A stretch of DNA of 5,144 nucleotides from Candidatus Thorarchaeota archaeon (GTDB lineage Archaea; Asgardarchaeota; Thorarchaeia; Thorarchaeales; Thorarchaeaceae): contig JAEORI010000102.1 of NCBI GenBank assembly GCA_016840965.1, forward strand, positions 1 through 5,144, given 5' to 3'. The notes beneath the pieces were generated by a model. That model had not been told where the DNA came from. It searched no databases and was given only the letters and a program-made list of their open reading frames with translations. Positions 1-5,144 of this stretch are shown here, piece by piece; positions within the stretch are counted from its first letter, which is position 1; each line of letters begins with the position of its first letter. The position numbers were made by a program, and so were the translations under genes.

Positions 1-2157
1 AATATGACCATTAGAATTGAGCCCAATGAGTTAATCGTTGGTAACATGGGACCGACACCACGTTCGTGTCAAGTGTTTCCAGAGTATAGCTGGAAGTGGA
101 TTGAAGAAGAACTGGACCGGTTTGATAAACGTAGGACAGAACGATTCTCAATAAGCAAGAAGGATAAGCAGAATCTCCGTGAAGTTTTCAAATTCTGGAA
201 AGGCAAGAGTACTGCAGAAATTTCAGGGAAACTAATACCTGATGAATCTAAAGAAGCATCTAGCGTGGGATTGTTTACAATTGGAGCTCCTGGAACAGGT
301 ATTGGCCATGTCATTGTTAATTATGAGAATGTCCTGAGAAAAGGACTCTTAGGAATCCTCGATGAGATAGAAGGCAATGAGGGTGATTATTTCGATGCAG
401 TCCGTACCGAGATGATAGCAGTTCTCAGGTTTGCAGAACGATTTTCTCAAAGAGCATTAGAAATGGCTGAGATTGAAAAAGATGAACGCAGAAAGCGTGA
501 GTTAATAGAGATATCAAGGATTTGTAATAAAGTCCCAGCTAAACCAGCAGGAACATTTCACGAAGCTCTCCAATCTTTCTGGTTCATCCATTTATTGATA
601 CAGACTGAATCAAATGGTCATTCGATGTCAACAGGTAGATTTGATCAGTACATGTTTCCATACTATGAGGCAGACATTAAGAATAGAAGGATAGATCGAG
701 AGAGCGCAATCGAACTTCTCGAGCTAGTCTGGGTTAAGCTGACTTCTCTTATCAAGATTAGAAATGAATACTATAGTGTTGCATTTGCAGGACATCCAAT
801 GTTTCAGAACCTCACGATTGGTGGTCAAAATGCGGATGGATCTGATGCCACAAATGATCTCACAAAACTAATCCTTGAGGCTACTGCAAACATCAGAGTC
901 ACTCAGCCAAGTGTTTCATTCCGTTGGCATAAGAACACTCCTGAAGACATCAAACTGAAAGTTGTTGATGTGATCTCGAAAGGTCTAGGTATGCCGGGAC
1001 TCTTCAATGATGATGCTATCATCCCCATGATGATAGAAAAAGGGACTAAAACATCAGAAGCACATGAGTATTCGGTTCTTGGTTGTGTCGAGCCAATTAT
1101 CGGTGGTAAATCTGACCCGAGACAGAACATTGGATATGTCAACTTACCCAAAATTCTCGAGATCACCTTAAACAATGGGAGAGATCCCAAGTCAGGTAAA
1201 CTAGTTGGTAGAGAAACAGGAGATCCTCGAGATTTCAAATCATTCAATGAACTTTGGCTAGCATTTGAAGAACAGATTGACTACACGATAGAATTACTGA
1301 CTCGTGCAGATAGAGTTGCAGCCTCTATTCATGCACAAAATACTCCAACTCCATTCATCTCATCTCTGCTTGAGGGATGCAATGAATCAGGAAAAACAAT
1401 GCAAGAAGGTGGAGCAATTTACAACTCGGGAGGAATTATGGGAGTTGGAATTGCTATTACAGCTGACTCACTCGAGATACTTCGTAAGTTTGTTTTCGAG
1501 AAGAAAGAAATATCGATGGATGAATTGCTTGAGATTCTTTCTAACAATTACGAGGATCATGAAGAACTCAGAATAAGATTAGAGAATGACCCTTCAAAAT
1601 ATGGAAATGACATCGAAAGAGTAGATTTCATTGCTAGAGATGTTGGTAGAGCATTTTGCAATTCAATACAGAGTAGAATGACAACTAGAAACGGATCGTA
1701 TCATGGGGCTCTTTTCTCGGTATCGATGTACATTCCGCAAGGAGAGGTTTTAGGAGCAACTCCAGACGGACGGAGAGCTGGCTATATGATTTCGGATGGA
1801 GTTTCACCAACACAGAATAGAGATGTGAATGGACCCACTGCAGCAATGAAATCAGTCGCTAGGCTTGACCATGGATTGTGCTATAATGGTACACTCTACA
1901 ATATGAAATTCACACCAGACTTCTTTGATACTGAGTCAAGAAGAAAGAAATTCATCAGTATGGTTGACACGTATTTCAAAATGGGAGGATTTCATGTCCA
2001 ATTCAATGTGGTTTCTCGTGAAACACTTGAGGACGCAAAAATACATCCCCTACAGCATAGAGATCTCATTGTTCGAGTAGCAGGATATAGTGCCTACTTC
2101 ATTGAGCTAGATCCTTTTGTTCAGGACGAAGTCATTGCACGAACTGAGTTCTCTTGA
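1..2157 (+). CDS. Glycyl radical enzyme, PFL-like diol dehydratase/lyase (5'-partial)
   Basis: This is a glycyl radical enzyme of the pyruvate formate-lyase-like family, probably a cytoplasmic, anaerobic dehydratase or C-X lyase. Residues are numbered from the ATG at 4. The PFL-type barrel carries ESNGHS (202-207) and GRFDQY (211-216). The thiyl-radical loop GCVEP has Cys361 and the presumed general base Glu363. GATPDGRR lies at 584-591. The C-terminal glycyl radical motif RVAGYSA has Gly694, 23 residues before the end, as is usual. A single Cys followed by V-E is typical of dehydratases and lyases and argues against true pyruvate formate-lyase, which has two adjacent Cys. The frame is open to base 1, and the ATG at 4 falls inside a conserved stretch (IEPNELIVGN). 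Glycerol dehydratase has its Cys near 433, so about 70 N-terminal residues are missing. Where glycerol dehydratase has Trp-His-Asp after the Cys loop, this protein reads Arg-Gln-Asn (373-375), so the substrate probably differs. The downstream KDG kinase and KDPG aldolase suggest a sugar-acid substrate, which is inference. The radical SAM activase it needs is not in the window. Confidence 0.93.
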   Translation, partial: NMTIRIEPNELIVGNMGPTPRSCQVFPEYSWKWIEEELDRFDKRRTERFSISKKDKQNLREVFKFWKGKSTAEISGKLIPDESKEASSVGLFTIGAPGTGIGHVIVNYENVLRKGLLGILDEIEGNEGDYFDAVRTEMIAVLRFAERFSQRALEMAEIEKDERRKRELIEISRICNKVPAKPAGTFHEALQSFWFIHLLIQTESNGHSMSTGRFDQYMFPYYEADIKNRRIDRESAIELLELVWVKLTSLIKIRNEYYSVAFAGHPMFQNLTIGGQNADGSDATNDLTKLILEATANIRVTQPSVSFRWHKNTPEDIKLKVVDVISKGLGMPGLFNDDAIIPMMIEKGTKTSEAHEYSVLGCVEPIIGGKSDPRQNIGYVNLPKILEITLNNGRDPKSGKLVGRETGDPRDFKSFNELWLAFEEQIDYTIELLTRADRVAASIHAQNTPTPFISSLLEGCNESGKTMQEGGAIYNSGGIMGVGIAITADSLEILRKFVFEKKEISMDELLEILSNNYEDHEELRIRLENDPSKYGNDIERVDFIARDVGRAFCNSIQSRMTTRNGSYHGALFSVSMYIPQGEVLGATPDGRRAGYMISDGVSPTQNRDVNGPTAAMKSVARLDHGLCYNGTLYNMKFTPDFFDTESRRKKFISMVDTYFKMGGFHVQFNVVSRETLEDAKIHPLQHRDLIVRVAGYSAYFIELDPFVQDEVIARTEFS

Positions 2158-2232
2158 GGAGATACATTACGACAGATTTAACATTTCCATGAACAATTAT
2201 GGTATTGTCAAACCTCTACTGTGGTGTGAATA
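2158..2232 (+). other. 75-bp intergenic spacer between radical enzyme and kinase genes
   Basis: This spacer is much longer than the 5-bp kinase/aldolase gap, so the kinase could have its own promoter or leader. It contains an imperfect dyad ACAAT-6-ATTGT (2193-2208) and a 14-codon reading frame (2189-2233) that ends on the kinase start as TAATG. There is also a purine-rich GAGGAGAT (2156-2163) over the radical enzyme stop with no start codon at a usable distance. I see no convincing promoter box and no terminator hairpin, so read-through from the radical enzyme gene is likely. Confidence 0.4.
2223..2226 (+). promoter_or_regulatory. Short GGTG ribosome binding site of the kinase gene
   Basis: GGTG lies six bases before the kinase ATG at 2233. 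It is short but correctly spaced, and it uses the GGTG part of the anti-Shine-Dalgarno complement that archaea often use. Confidence 0.5.
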
Positions 2233-3228
2233 ATGGGTTATGATGTAGTTACTTTTGGAGAAGTGATGCTTCGCCTCTCTCCTCCGGATTTCAAAAGATT
2301 CGAACAAACTGAGAGTTTCAATGCAAATGCAGGTGGAGCAGAGATGAATGTCGCTGTTGCTTGCGCACGATTAGGATTGAATTCCGCTTATGTCACAAAA
2401 TTAGGGGACAACTCCATTGGACATTTCATTAGGAACAAAGCACGAGAACATGGTGTTGACACATCACACATCCTTTGGGATGCTAGTAACAGATGCGGAA
2501 TCTATTTTGTTGAGTTTGGAGCAGCACCTCGCACAAATCGCGTAATCTATGACCGCAAGGAGTCTGCAATCAGCAAAATAAAACCAGGTGAAGTTGATTG
2601 GAAAAAAATATTGAAGGGGACCAAACTATTTCATACTAGTGGGATTACACCTGCGCTTAGTACAAGCAGTGCAGAAGTGACAAATGAAGCACTAAGGACA
2701 TGCAAAGAATTGGGTGTAAAGGTTTCATATGACGTGAATTATAGAGGAAAGCTATGGACACCAAAAGATGCACAGAAGTTCACAGAACCTGCTTCTGAGT
2801 TCATTGACATATTAATAACAACTGAAGAAGATACCAAGGTGGTATACGGGATTGAGGGCAAGGACTATGAAGAAGTTGCGGCAAAACTTACTGATAAGTT
2901 TGGATTCAAAGTAGTAGTCATTACTCTAAGGGAGACCCCTTCAGTCTGGTTTAACAAGTGGTCTGTTTTTGCCTATTCTGATGGCAAGGTATACAGAAGT
3001 CCAGTCTATGATGTAGAGATTGTAGATCGATTAGGTGGAGGAGACTCTTGCAGTGCTGGATTTATCTATGGATACCTTGAATTGAAAGACTTGCAGAAAG
3101 CAGTTGATTTTGGGTCAGCCTTCTCAGCATTGAAACACTCTGTTCCAGGAGATTTGGCTTTTGTGTACAAGTCAGAGGTCGAAGAGCTCATCAAAGGACG
3201 TCAACGAGGATTACGTATTGAAAGGTGA
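2233..3228 (+). CDS. kdgK: 2-keto-3-deoxygluconate kinase (PfkB/ribokinase family)
   Basis: This is a PfkB-family carbohydrate kinase of 331 residues, a normal full length. It probably phosphorylates 2-keto-3-deoxygluconate with ATP to give KDPG in the cytoplasm. The N-terminal strand VVTFGEVMLRL (5-15) is followed by the sugar-binding motif AGGAEMNVA (33-41). R108 in YDRKESA and the D-x-N-x-R-x-x-LW signature (D167, N169, R171, L174-W175) are typical of KDG kinases. TLRE followed by the VDRLGGGDS segment gives the anion hole and the catalytic base Asp271. The C-terminal ALKHSVPGD is also typical of this subgroup. Cys273 sits where Phe or Ala is common after GGDS, a minor oddity. The ATG at 2233 has GGTG at 2223-2226, six bases upstream. 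The gene lies 75 bp after the radical enzyme and 5 bp before the aldolase, which uses its product. Another keto-deoxy sugar acid such as 2-keto-3-deoxygalactonate is possible, and PfkB kinases are easily misassigned between sugars, but the neighbour supports KDG. Confidence 0.85.
   Translation: MGYDVVTFGEVMLRLSPPDFKRFEQTESFNANAGGAEMNVAVACARLGLNSAYVTKLGDNSIGHFIRNKAREHGVDTSHILWDASNRCGIYFVEFGAAPRTNRVIYDRKESAISKIKPGEVDWKKILKGTKLFHTSGITPALSTSSAEVTNEALRTCKELGVKVSYDVNYRGKLWTPKDAQKFTEPASEFIDILITTEEDTKVVYGIEGKDYEEVAAKLTDKFGFKVVVITLRETPSVWFNKWSVFAYSDGKVYRSPVYDVEIVDRLGGGDSCSAGFIYGYLELKDLQKAVDFGSAFSALKHSVPGDLAFVYKSEVEELIKGRQRGLRIER
3223..3228 (+). promoter_or_regulatory. Shine-Dalgarno site overlapping the kinase stop
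   Basis: AGGTGA matches the core complement of the 16S rRNA 3' end and contains the TGA stop of the kinase gene. It lies five bases before the aldolase ATG at 3234. It decides the aldolase start against the in-frame GTG at 3225 and suggests that terminating ribosomes re-initiate on the aldolase. Confidence 0.75.
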
Positions 3229-3233
3229 AATGT

Positions 3234-3884
3234 ATGTGGAATAAAGAAAAAGCAATGAAACTGATCTATGATACAGCACTCATTCCAATAATCCGTGTGG
3301 AGTCAGCAGATATCGCATTTAAAGTGGCTGATGCATTTCTACAGGGTGGAGTAAACATCATAGAAGTGACCATGAGTGTTCCAGGTGCAATTGATGTTGT
3401 GAAGCAGCTTCTGGAGAACTACGGGAATAAAGTCCTGATAGGAACAGGAACAGTAGTGGACAGCAAAATGGCGGAAGAAGCCATCAAAGCCGGAAGTAAA
3501 TTCATTGTAAGCCCAAATTATTCGAAGGAGTTGATTGCAACTGCTAACAAACACTCGATACCTATAATTCCAGGAGCTCTTACACCAACTGAGATATTCA
3601 ATGCGTATTCATTGGGTGCAGATGCTGTGAAAGTCTTTCCATGTGGAAATGTAGGAGGCGCAGAATACCTGAAAGCAATAAGAGCACCATTACCACATAT
3701 TCCGCTTGTTCCAACAGGAGGAGCCGAATTAGATTCTGCAGGACCAATGCTAGAAGCAGGTGCTTTTGCGTTGGGAGTAGGTGGAGCCATTACAGACAAG
3801 AAGGCAATCAAGGAAGGCAAGTATGAGATTATCACTGAAAATGTGAAAAAATTCCTCGAGATTGTGAAGGAATATCGAGGTTAA
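3234..3884 (+). CDS. eda: KDPG aldolase (class I, Eda family)
   Basis: This is a class I aldolase of the KDPG/KHG family, 216 residues, a normal length for this single-domain TIM barrel. It cleaves 2-keto-3-deoxy-6-phosphogluconate to pyruvate and glyceraldehyde-3-phosphate, directly downstream of the kinase step. The Schiff-base lysine is Lys133 in DAVKVFP, the same number as in the E. coli enzyme. Thr73 in GTGTV and Glu44 in IIEVT match the catalytic Thr73 and Glu45. The phosphate site is represented by VGGAEY, PTGGA and VGGAI. The Arg that follows EVTL in the E. coli enzyme (Arg49) is Ser48 here; I recall EVTM-type variants in many non-enteric members, so this may be a subfamily trait. I chose the ATG at 3234 over the GTG at 3225 because AGGTGA (3223-3228) lies five bases before the ATG, whereas the GTG would fall inside that site. 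The start is 5 bp after the kinase stop, so translation is probably coupled. Activity on 4-hydroxy-2-oxoglutarate or KDPGal is possible. Confidence 0.9.
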   Translation: MWNKEKAMKLIYDTALIPIIRVESADIAFKVADAFLQGGVNIIEVTMSVPGAIDVVKQLLENYGNKVLIGTGTVVDSKMAEEAIKAGSKFIVSPNYSKELIATANKHSIPIIPGALTPTEIFNAYSLGADAVKVFPCGNVGGAEYLKAIRAPLPHIPLVPTGGAELDSAGPMLEAGAFALGVGGAITDKKAIKEGKYEIITENVKKFLEIVKEYRG

Positions 3885-4726
3885 CCGTTGGTTCGTAGGA
3901 CGACAATCATGTGAGTACCACCATCTATAGCACCGGGCTCCCTACAGAAGTCAAGTTCCCATTTCAAGAACATCTTCCACTTCTCTTCATCACCCATTAA
4001 CTCTGTGAGGTATTCCTCATTAAACAGACCTGTTGATAGAAAGTTAGCTGCGGATGCGTCTAGTATTTCAACAGGATATCCAGAAAGAAGGTCTCGATAT
4101 TCGCTCCAGCGAAACATATGGCATTGATGAGTTCCCTGGTCTGCCATCTTACCTAGAACATCTCCTGAATCCACAATGGCATCGAAATTCTCCAGCCCCA
4201 TATTTTCCCATTCATCAAACACATTCCTGATGAGATGATGAAATGTACCAAGACATGACATCACACTAGTGAGGATAATTCCACCAGGTTTTGTAACTCT
4301 GATCACCTCATCCAAAGCCTGGTTAACGAATTCAAGGACATAGCTTAGAGGACCACCAAATACCACTGTCGAGTCAAATTCGTTGTCGGGGATTCCTTCT
4401 AGATCGAGAATATCTAATTTCCGTCTCCACTCAATGGAATCCTCATAACCAGCTTCTCTAACTTTCTCCTCATTCATCTTCAATTGTGCGTTCGCGATAT
4501 CAACGATCCCAATTCTAGCTCCTATCTTTGCTAGTTCAATCGTAAACCTACCTGGACCAGGTCCTATCTCAAGAACTCGATCACCCTTCTTGATGTGCTT
4601 TCGAAGATAGTATTGGTGAAGATGAAACTGAACCTTGCCTCTTGGAGTTCGATCGAGTCGTTCCCATTCTAGATGAGCGTCTTTGTCGAAATGACCTTCA
4701 ATTATCTTTGGGTCATACTTCTTCAT
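3881..4726 (-). CDS. Class I SAM-dependent methyltransferase, substrate unknown
   Basis: This is a 281-residue soluble Rossmann-fold methyltransferase. The N-terminal region with EWERLDR (20-26) and a helix leading to the fold resembles a common group of uncharacterised prokaryotic SAM methyltransferases. Motif I is VLEIGPGPGRF (51-61), the SAM-binding glycine loop. The acidic residue ending strand 2 is Asp76 in IGIVD. LDILDLEGIP (104-113) fits the strand 3 to 4 region, and FDSTVVFGGPLSYV (117-130) is motif IV, followed by the RVTKPGGIIL segment. The last 100 residues (CHMFRW, then a helical segment and a final strand) probably form the substrate lid. No RNA- or DNA-binding domain and no transmembrane segment is visible, so the methyl acceptor cannot be named. 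The ATG has a strong AGGAGTGA site six bases upstream. The gene converges on the aldolase gene and overlaps it by four bases, so it is not in that operon, and its role need not relate to sugar acids. Confidence 0.88.
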   Translation of the reverse strand: MKKYDPKIIEGHFDKDAHLEWERLDRTPRGKVQFHLHQYYLRKHIKKGDRVLEIGPGPGRFTIELAKIGARIGIVDIANAQLKMNEEKVREAGYEDSIEWRRKLDILDLEGIPDNEFDSTVVFGGPLSYVLEFVNQALDEVIRVTKPGGIILTSVMSCLGTFHHLIRNVFDEWENMGLENFDAIVDSGDVLGKMADQGTHQCHMFRWSEYRDLLSGYPVEILDASAANFLSTGLFNEEYLTELMGDEEKWKMFLKWELDFCREPGAIDGGTHMIVVLRTNG

Positions 4727-4732
4727 TACTCT

Positions 4733-4740
4733 TCACTCCT
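4733..4740 (-). promoter_or_regulatory. Shine-Dalgarno site of the methyltransferase gene
   Basis: On the - strand the bases read AGGAGTGA, six bases before the ATG (4726-4724). This is the strongest ribosome binding site in the window, and it supports the chosen start and a leadered transcript. Confidence 0.75.
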
Positions 4741-4769
4741 CTCCGGTCTGTAAAGAAAGTGAAAAGTTG

Positions 4770-4778
4770 TACTAAAAG
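4770..4778 (-). promoter_or_regulatory. Possible TATA-like box for the methyltransferase gene
   Basis: On the - strand the sequence reads CTTTTAGTA, resembling an archaeal TATA box. It lies about 44 bases upstream of the ATG. Transcription starting about 25 bases downstream would leave a leader of roughly 20 bases that includes the ribosome binding site. The match is imperfect and no clear BRE is seen, so this is only a candidate. Confidence 0.25.
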
Positions 4779-4801
4779 CATATGGTCAGTCCTGATTATC
4801 T

Positions 4802-4821
4802 AAAAAACTGAGAAAGGAAAC
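4802..4821 (-). terminator. Possible pyrimidine/oligo-T terminator of the ATC-hydrolase-like gene
   Basis: On the - strand this stretch is almost all pyrimidine and ends in six T residues, about 120-135 bases past the stop of the 4938-5144 gene. Archaeal termination often uses oligo-T without a hairpin. No strong stem directly precedes it, and the distance is long, so support is weak. Confidence 0.2.
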
Positions 4822-4842
4822 GACTAAATCAAGTACCTGTGT

Positions 4843-4908
4843 AAGCTGGTCTTTGAATGGGTAAGACAATGAAATAAGACCAAGCACCAAGAAGCTGGAA
4901 ATTGAATG
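4843..4908. repeat. Imperfect 17-bp direct repeat, 49 bp apart
   Basis: AAGCTGGtctTTGAATG (4843-4859) recurs as AAGCTGGaaaTTGAATG (4892-4908): 14 of 17 bases match, with the two 7-base arms identical around a variable 3-base centre. It could be a pair of regulator sites or a decayed duplication, and chance cannot be excluded in AT-rich spacer DNA. Confidence 0.45.
4845..4885. repeat. Inverted repeat with one bulge (GCTGGTCTT / AAGACCAAGC)
   Basis: GCTGGTCTT (4845-4853) pairs with AAGACCAAGC (4876-4885), giving nine base pairs with one bulged base and a 22-base loop. An alternative partner AAGAC at 4863-4867 would pair with GTCTT (4849-4853) to give a shorter hairpin with a 9-base loop. No T-run follows on either strand, so it is not an ordinary intrinsic terminator. 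Confidence 0.4.
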
Positions 4909-4937
4909 ACTGTTGACTTCTTTTTTATTATCGAGTT

Positions 4938-5144
4938 TTATTCCTTGAACTTGAAATCGTTGTATTCAGTTACCTCTTGGGGCGGCCAGCCCCTCTCAGT
5001 TGGATAGTTGCGATAGAAGCGAAACATACACGCAGTTCCACCAATCGCAAGATTCTGACTGCGATTAAAACCTATGTTGATTGCTCTGTAAATTGGATAG
5101 TCACATATACAAAGGTATGGTGCCAATTCCAACGCATTCTGATG
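4938..5144 (-). CDS. ATC hydrolase-like protein, C-terminal fragment (5'-partial)
   Basis: The frame is open to the window end, leaving the last 68 residues of a longer protein. The visible part has the pattern PYLCICDY, then NIGFNRSQNLAIGGTACMFRF, then GWPP near the end. This matches my memory of the C-terminus of the L-2-amino-thiazoline-4-carboxylic acid hydrolase-like family (pattern C-x-x-D-Y, RTQTLA-x-GG, CDFRF). In the characterised Pseudomonas enzyme the reaction opens the thiazoline ring on the way to L-cysteine. Most family members have no known function, so the name should be read as a fold/family assignment only. The Asp usually found after the Cys in CDFRF is Met here (CMFRF). 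A TTG at 5132 could be read as a start, but conserved-looking sequence continues through it (HQNAL upstream), so the real start lies beyond the window. The gene is on the same strand as the methyltransferase but 211 bp away. Confidence 0.6.
   Translation of the reverse strand, partial: HQNALELAPYLCICDYPIYRAINIGFNRSQNLAIGGTACMFRFYRNYPTERGWPPQEVTEYNDFKFKE

Larger units (their letters stand above)
4727..4937. other. 211-bp intergenic region with repeats
   Basis: No plausible gene is seen on either strand in this gap between two - strand genes. It should hold the methyltransferase promoter and the 3' end of the ATC-hydrolase-like transcript. It contains a 17-bp imperfect direct repeat, an inverted repeat, and T-rich tracts on the - strand, listed separately. 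No tRNA-like or other recognisable RNA fold was found by eye. Confidence 0.5.

Noticed and set aside
4..6. ATG at base 4 as the true start of the radical enzyme
   Set aside because: The frame is open to base 1, the ATG lies inside a conserved family segment, there is no room for a ribosome binding site, and about 70 N-terminal residues would be missing. The gene is cut by the window edge.
903..1247. 114-codon frame on the - strand within the radical enzyme gene
   Set aside because: It is antisense to the catalytic core of a conserved enzyme and no recognisable domain is visible in it.
1..2157. Annotation as pyruvate formate-lyase (pflB)
   Set aside because: The active-site loop has a single Cys followed by Val-Glu (GCVEP), not the adjacent Cys-Cys pair of pyruvate formate-lyase.
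3225..3227. GTG start for the aldolase, overlapping the kinase stop
   Set aside because: The GTG lies inside the AGGTGA ribosome binding site that is well spaced for the ATG at 3234, and no site precedes the GTG. The ATG start also puts the Schiff-base lysine at 133 and the catalytic threonine at 73, the E. coli numbers.
3518..3835. 105-codon frame on the - strand within the aldolase gene
   Set aside because: It lies wholly antisense to a well-supported conserved gene and its translation is low-complexity Ala/Pro/Ser-rich, as expected of a shadow frame.
4891..4926. Intrinsic terminator on the + strand (GAAG...CTTC followed by T6)
   Set aside because: Only four base pairs form, the loop is long, and no + strand gene ends nearby; both flanking genes are on the - strand.
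5130..5132. TTG at 5132 as start of a complete 64-residue small protein
   Set aside because: The frame continues to the window end, no good ribosome binding site is visible, and the sequence matches the C-terminus of a longer family.
1..5144. CRISPR array, tRNA or rRNA gene, insertion sequence, attachment site
   Set aside because: Nothing resembling regular spaced repeats, a cloverleaf, conserved rRNA segments, a transposase or terminal repeats was seen on either strand.

Overview
The window holds a short catabolic gene cluster on the + strand, followed by two genes on the - strand. The base composition looks moderately AT-rich, genes are tightly packed, and the ribosome binding sites (GGTG, AGGTGA, AGGAGTGA) match the conserved 16S rRNA tail. 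These features, plus an oxygen-sensitive glycyl radical enzyme, suggest an anaerobic prokaryote. I lean towards an uncultured archaeon (an Asgard- or Bathyarchaeia-like lineage is possible), but there is no diagnostic archaeal gene here and a bacterium cannot be excluded.

Region 1-3884 (+ strand) contains three genes. The first is a glycyl radical enzyme of the pyruvate formate-lyase-like, diol dehydratase/C-X lyase type, cut at its N-terminus by the window edge. The second is a PfkB-family sugar kinase that best fits 2-keto-3-deoxygluconate (KDG) kinase. The third is a KDPG aldolase whose start lies 5 bp after the kinase stop, with its ribosome binding site over that stop codon. The kinase and aldolase form the lower arm of hexuronate/aldonate (Entner-Doudoroff type) breakdown: KDG -> KDPG -> pyruvate + glyceraldehyde-3-phosphate. 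The position of the radical enzyme suggests that it might supply KDG, or a related keto-deoxy acid, by radical dehydration of a sugar acid. That step is normally done by enolase-superfamily or IlvD/EDD dehydratases. This is an inference from context plus one unusual active-site-region change, and it is the most interesting hypothesis in the window.

Region 3881-4726 (- strand) encodes a class I SAM-dependent methyltransferase of unknown substrate. It converges on the aldolase gene, and the two genes share a TTAA tetranucleotide that provides both stop codons. A 211-bp non-coding stretch (4727-4937) follows, with imperfect direct and inverted repeats and weak promoter/terminator candidates. The window ends inside a - strand gene whose visible C-terminus resembles the L-2-amino-thiazoline-4-carboxylate hydrolase-like family. 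The methyltransferase and this last gene have no visible functional tie to the sugar-acid cluster.
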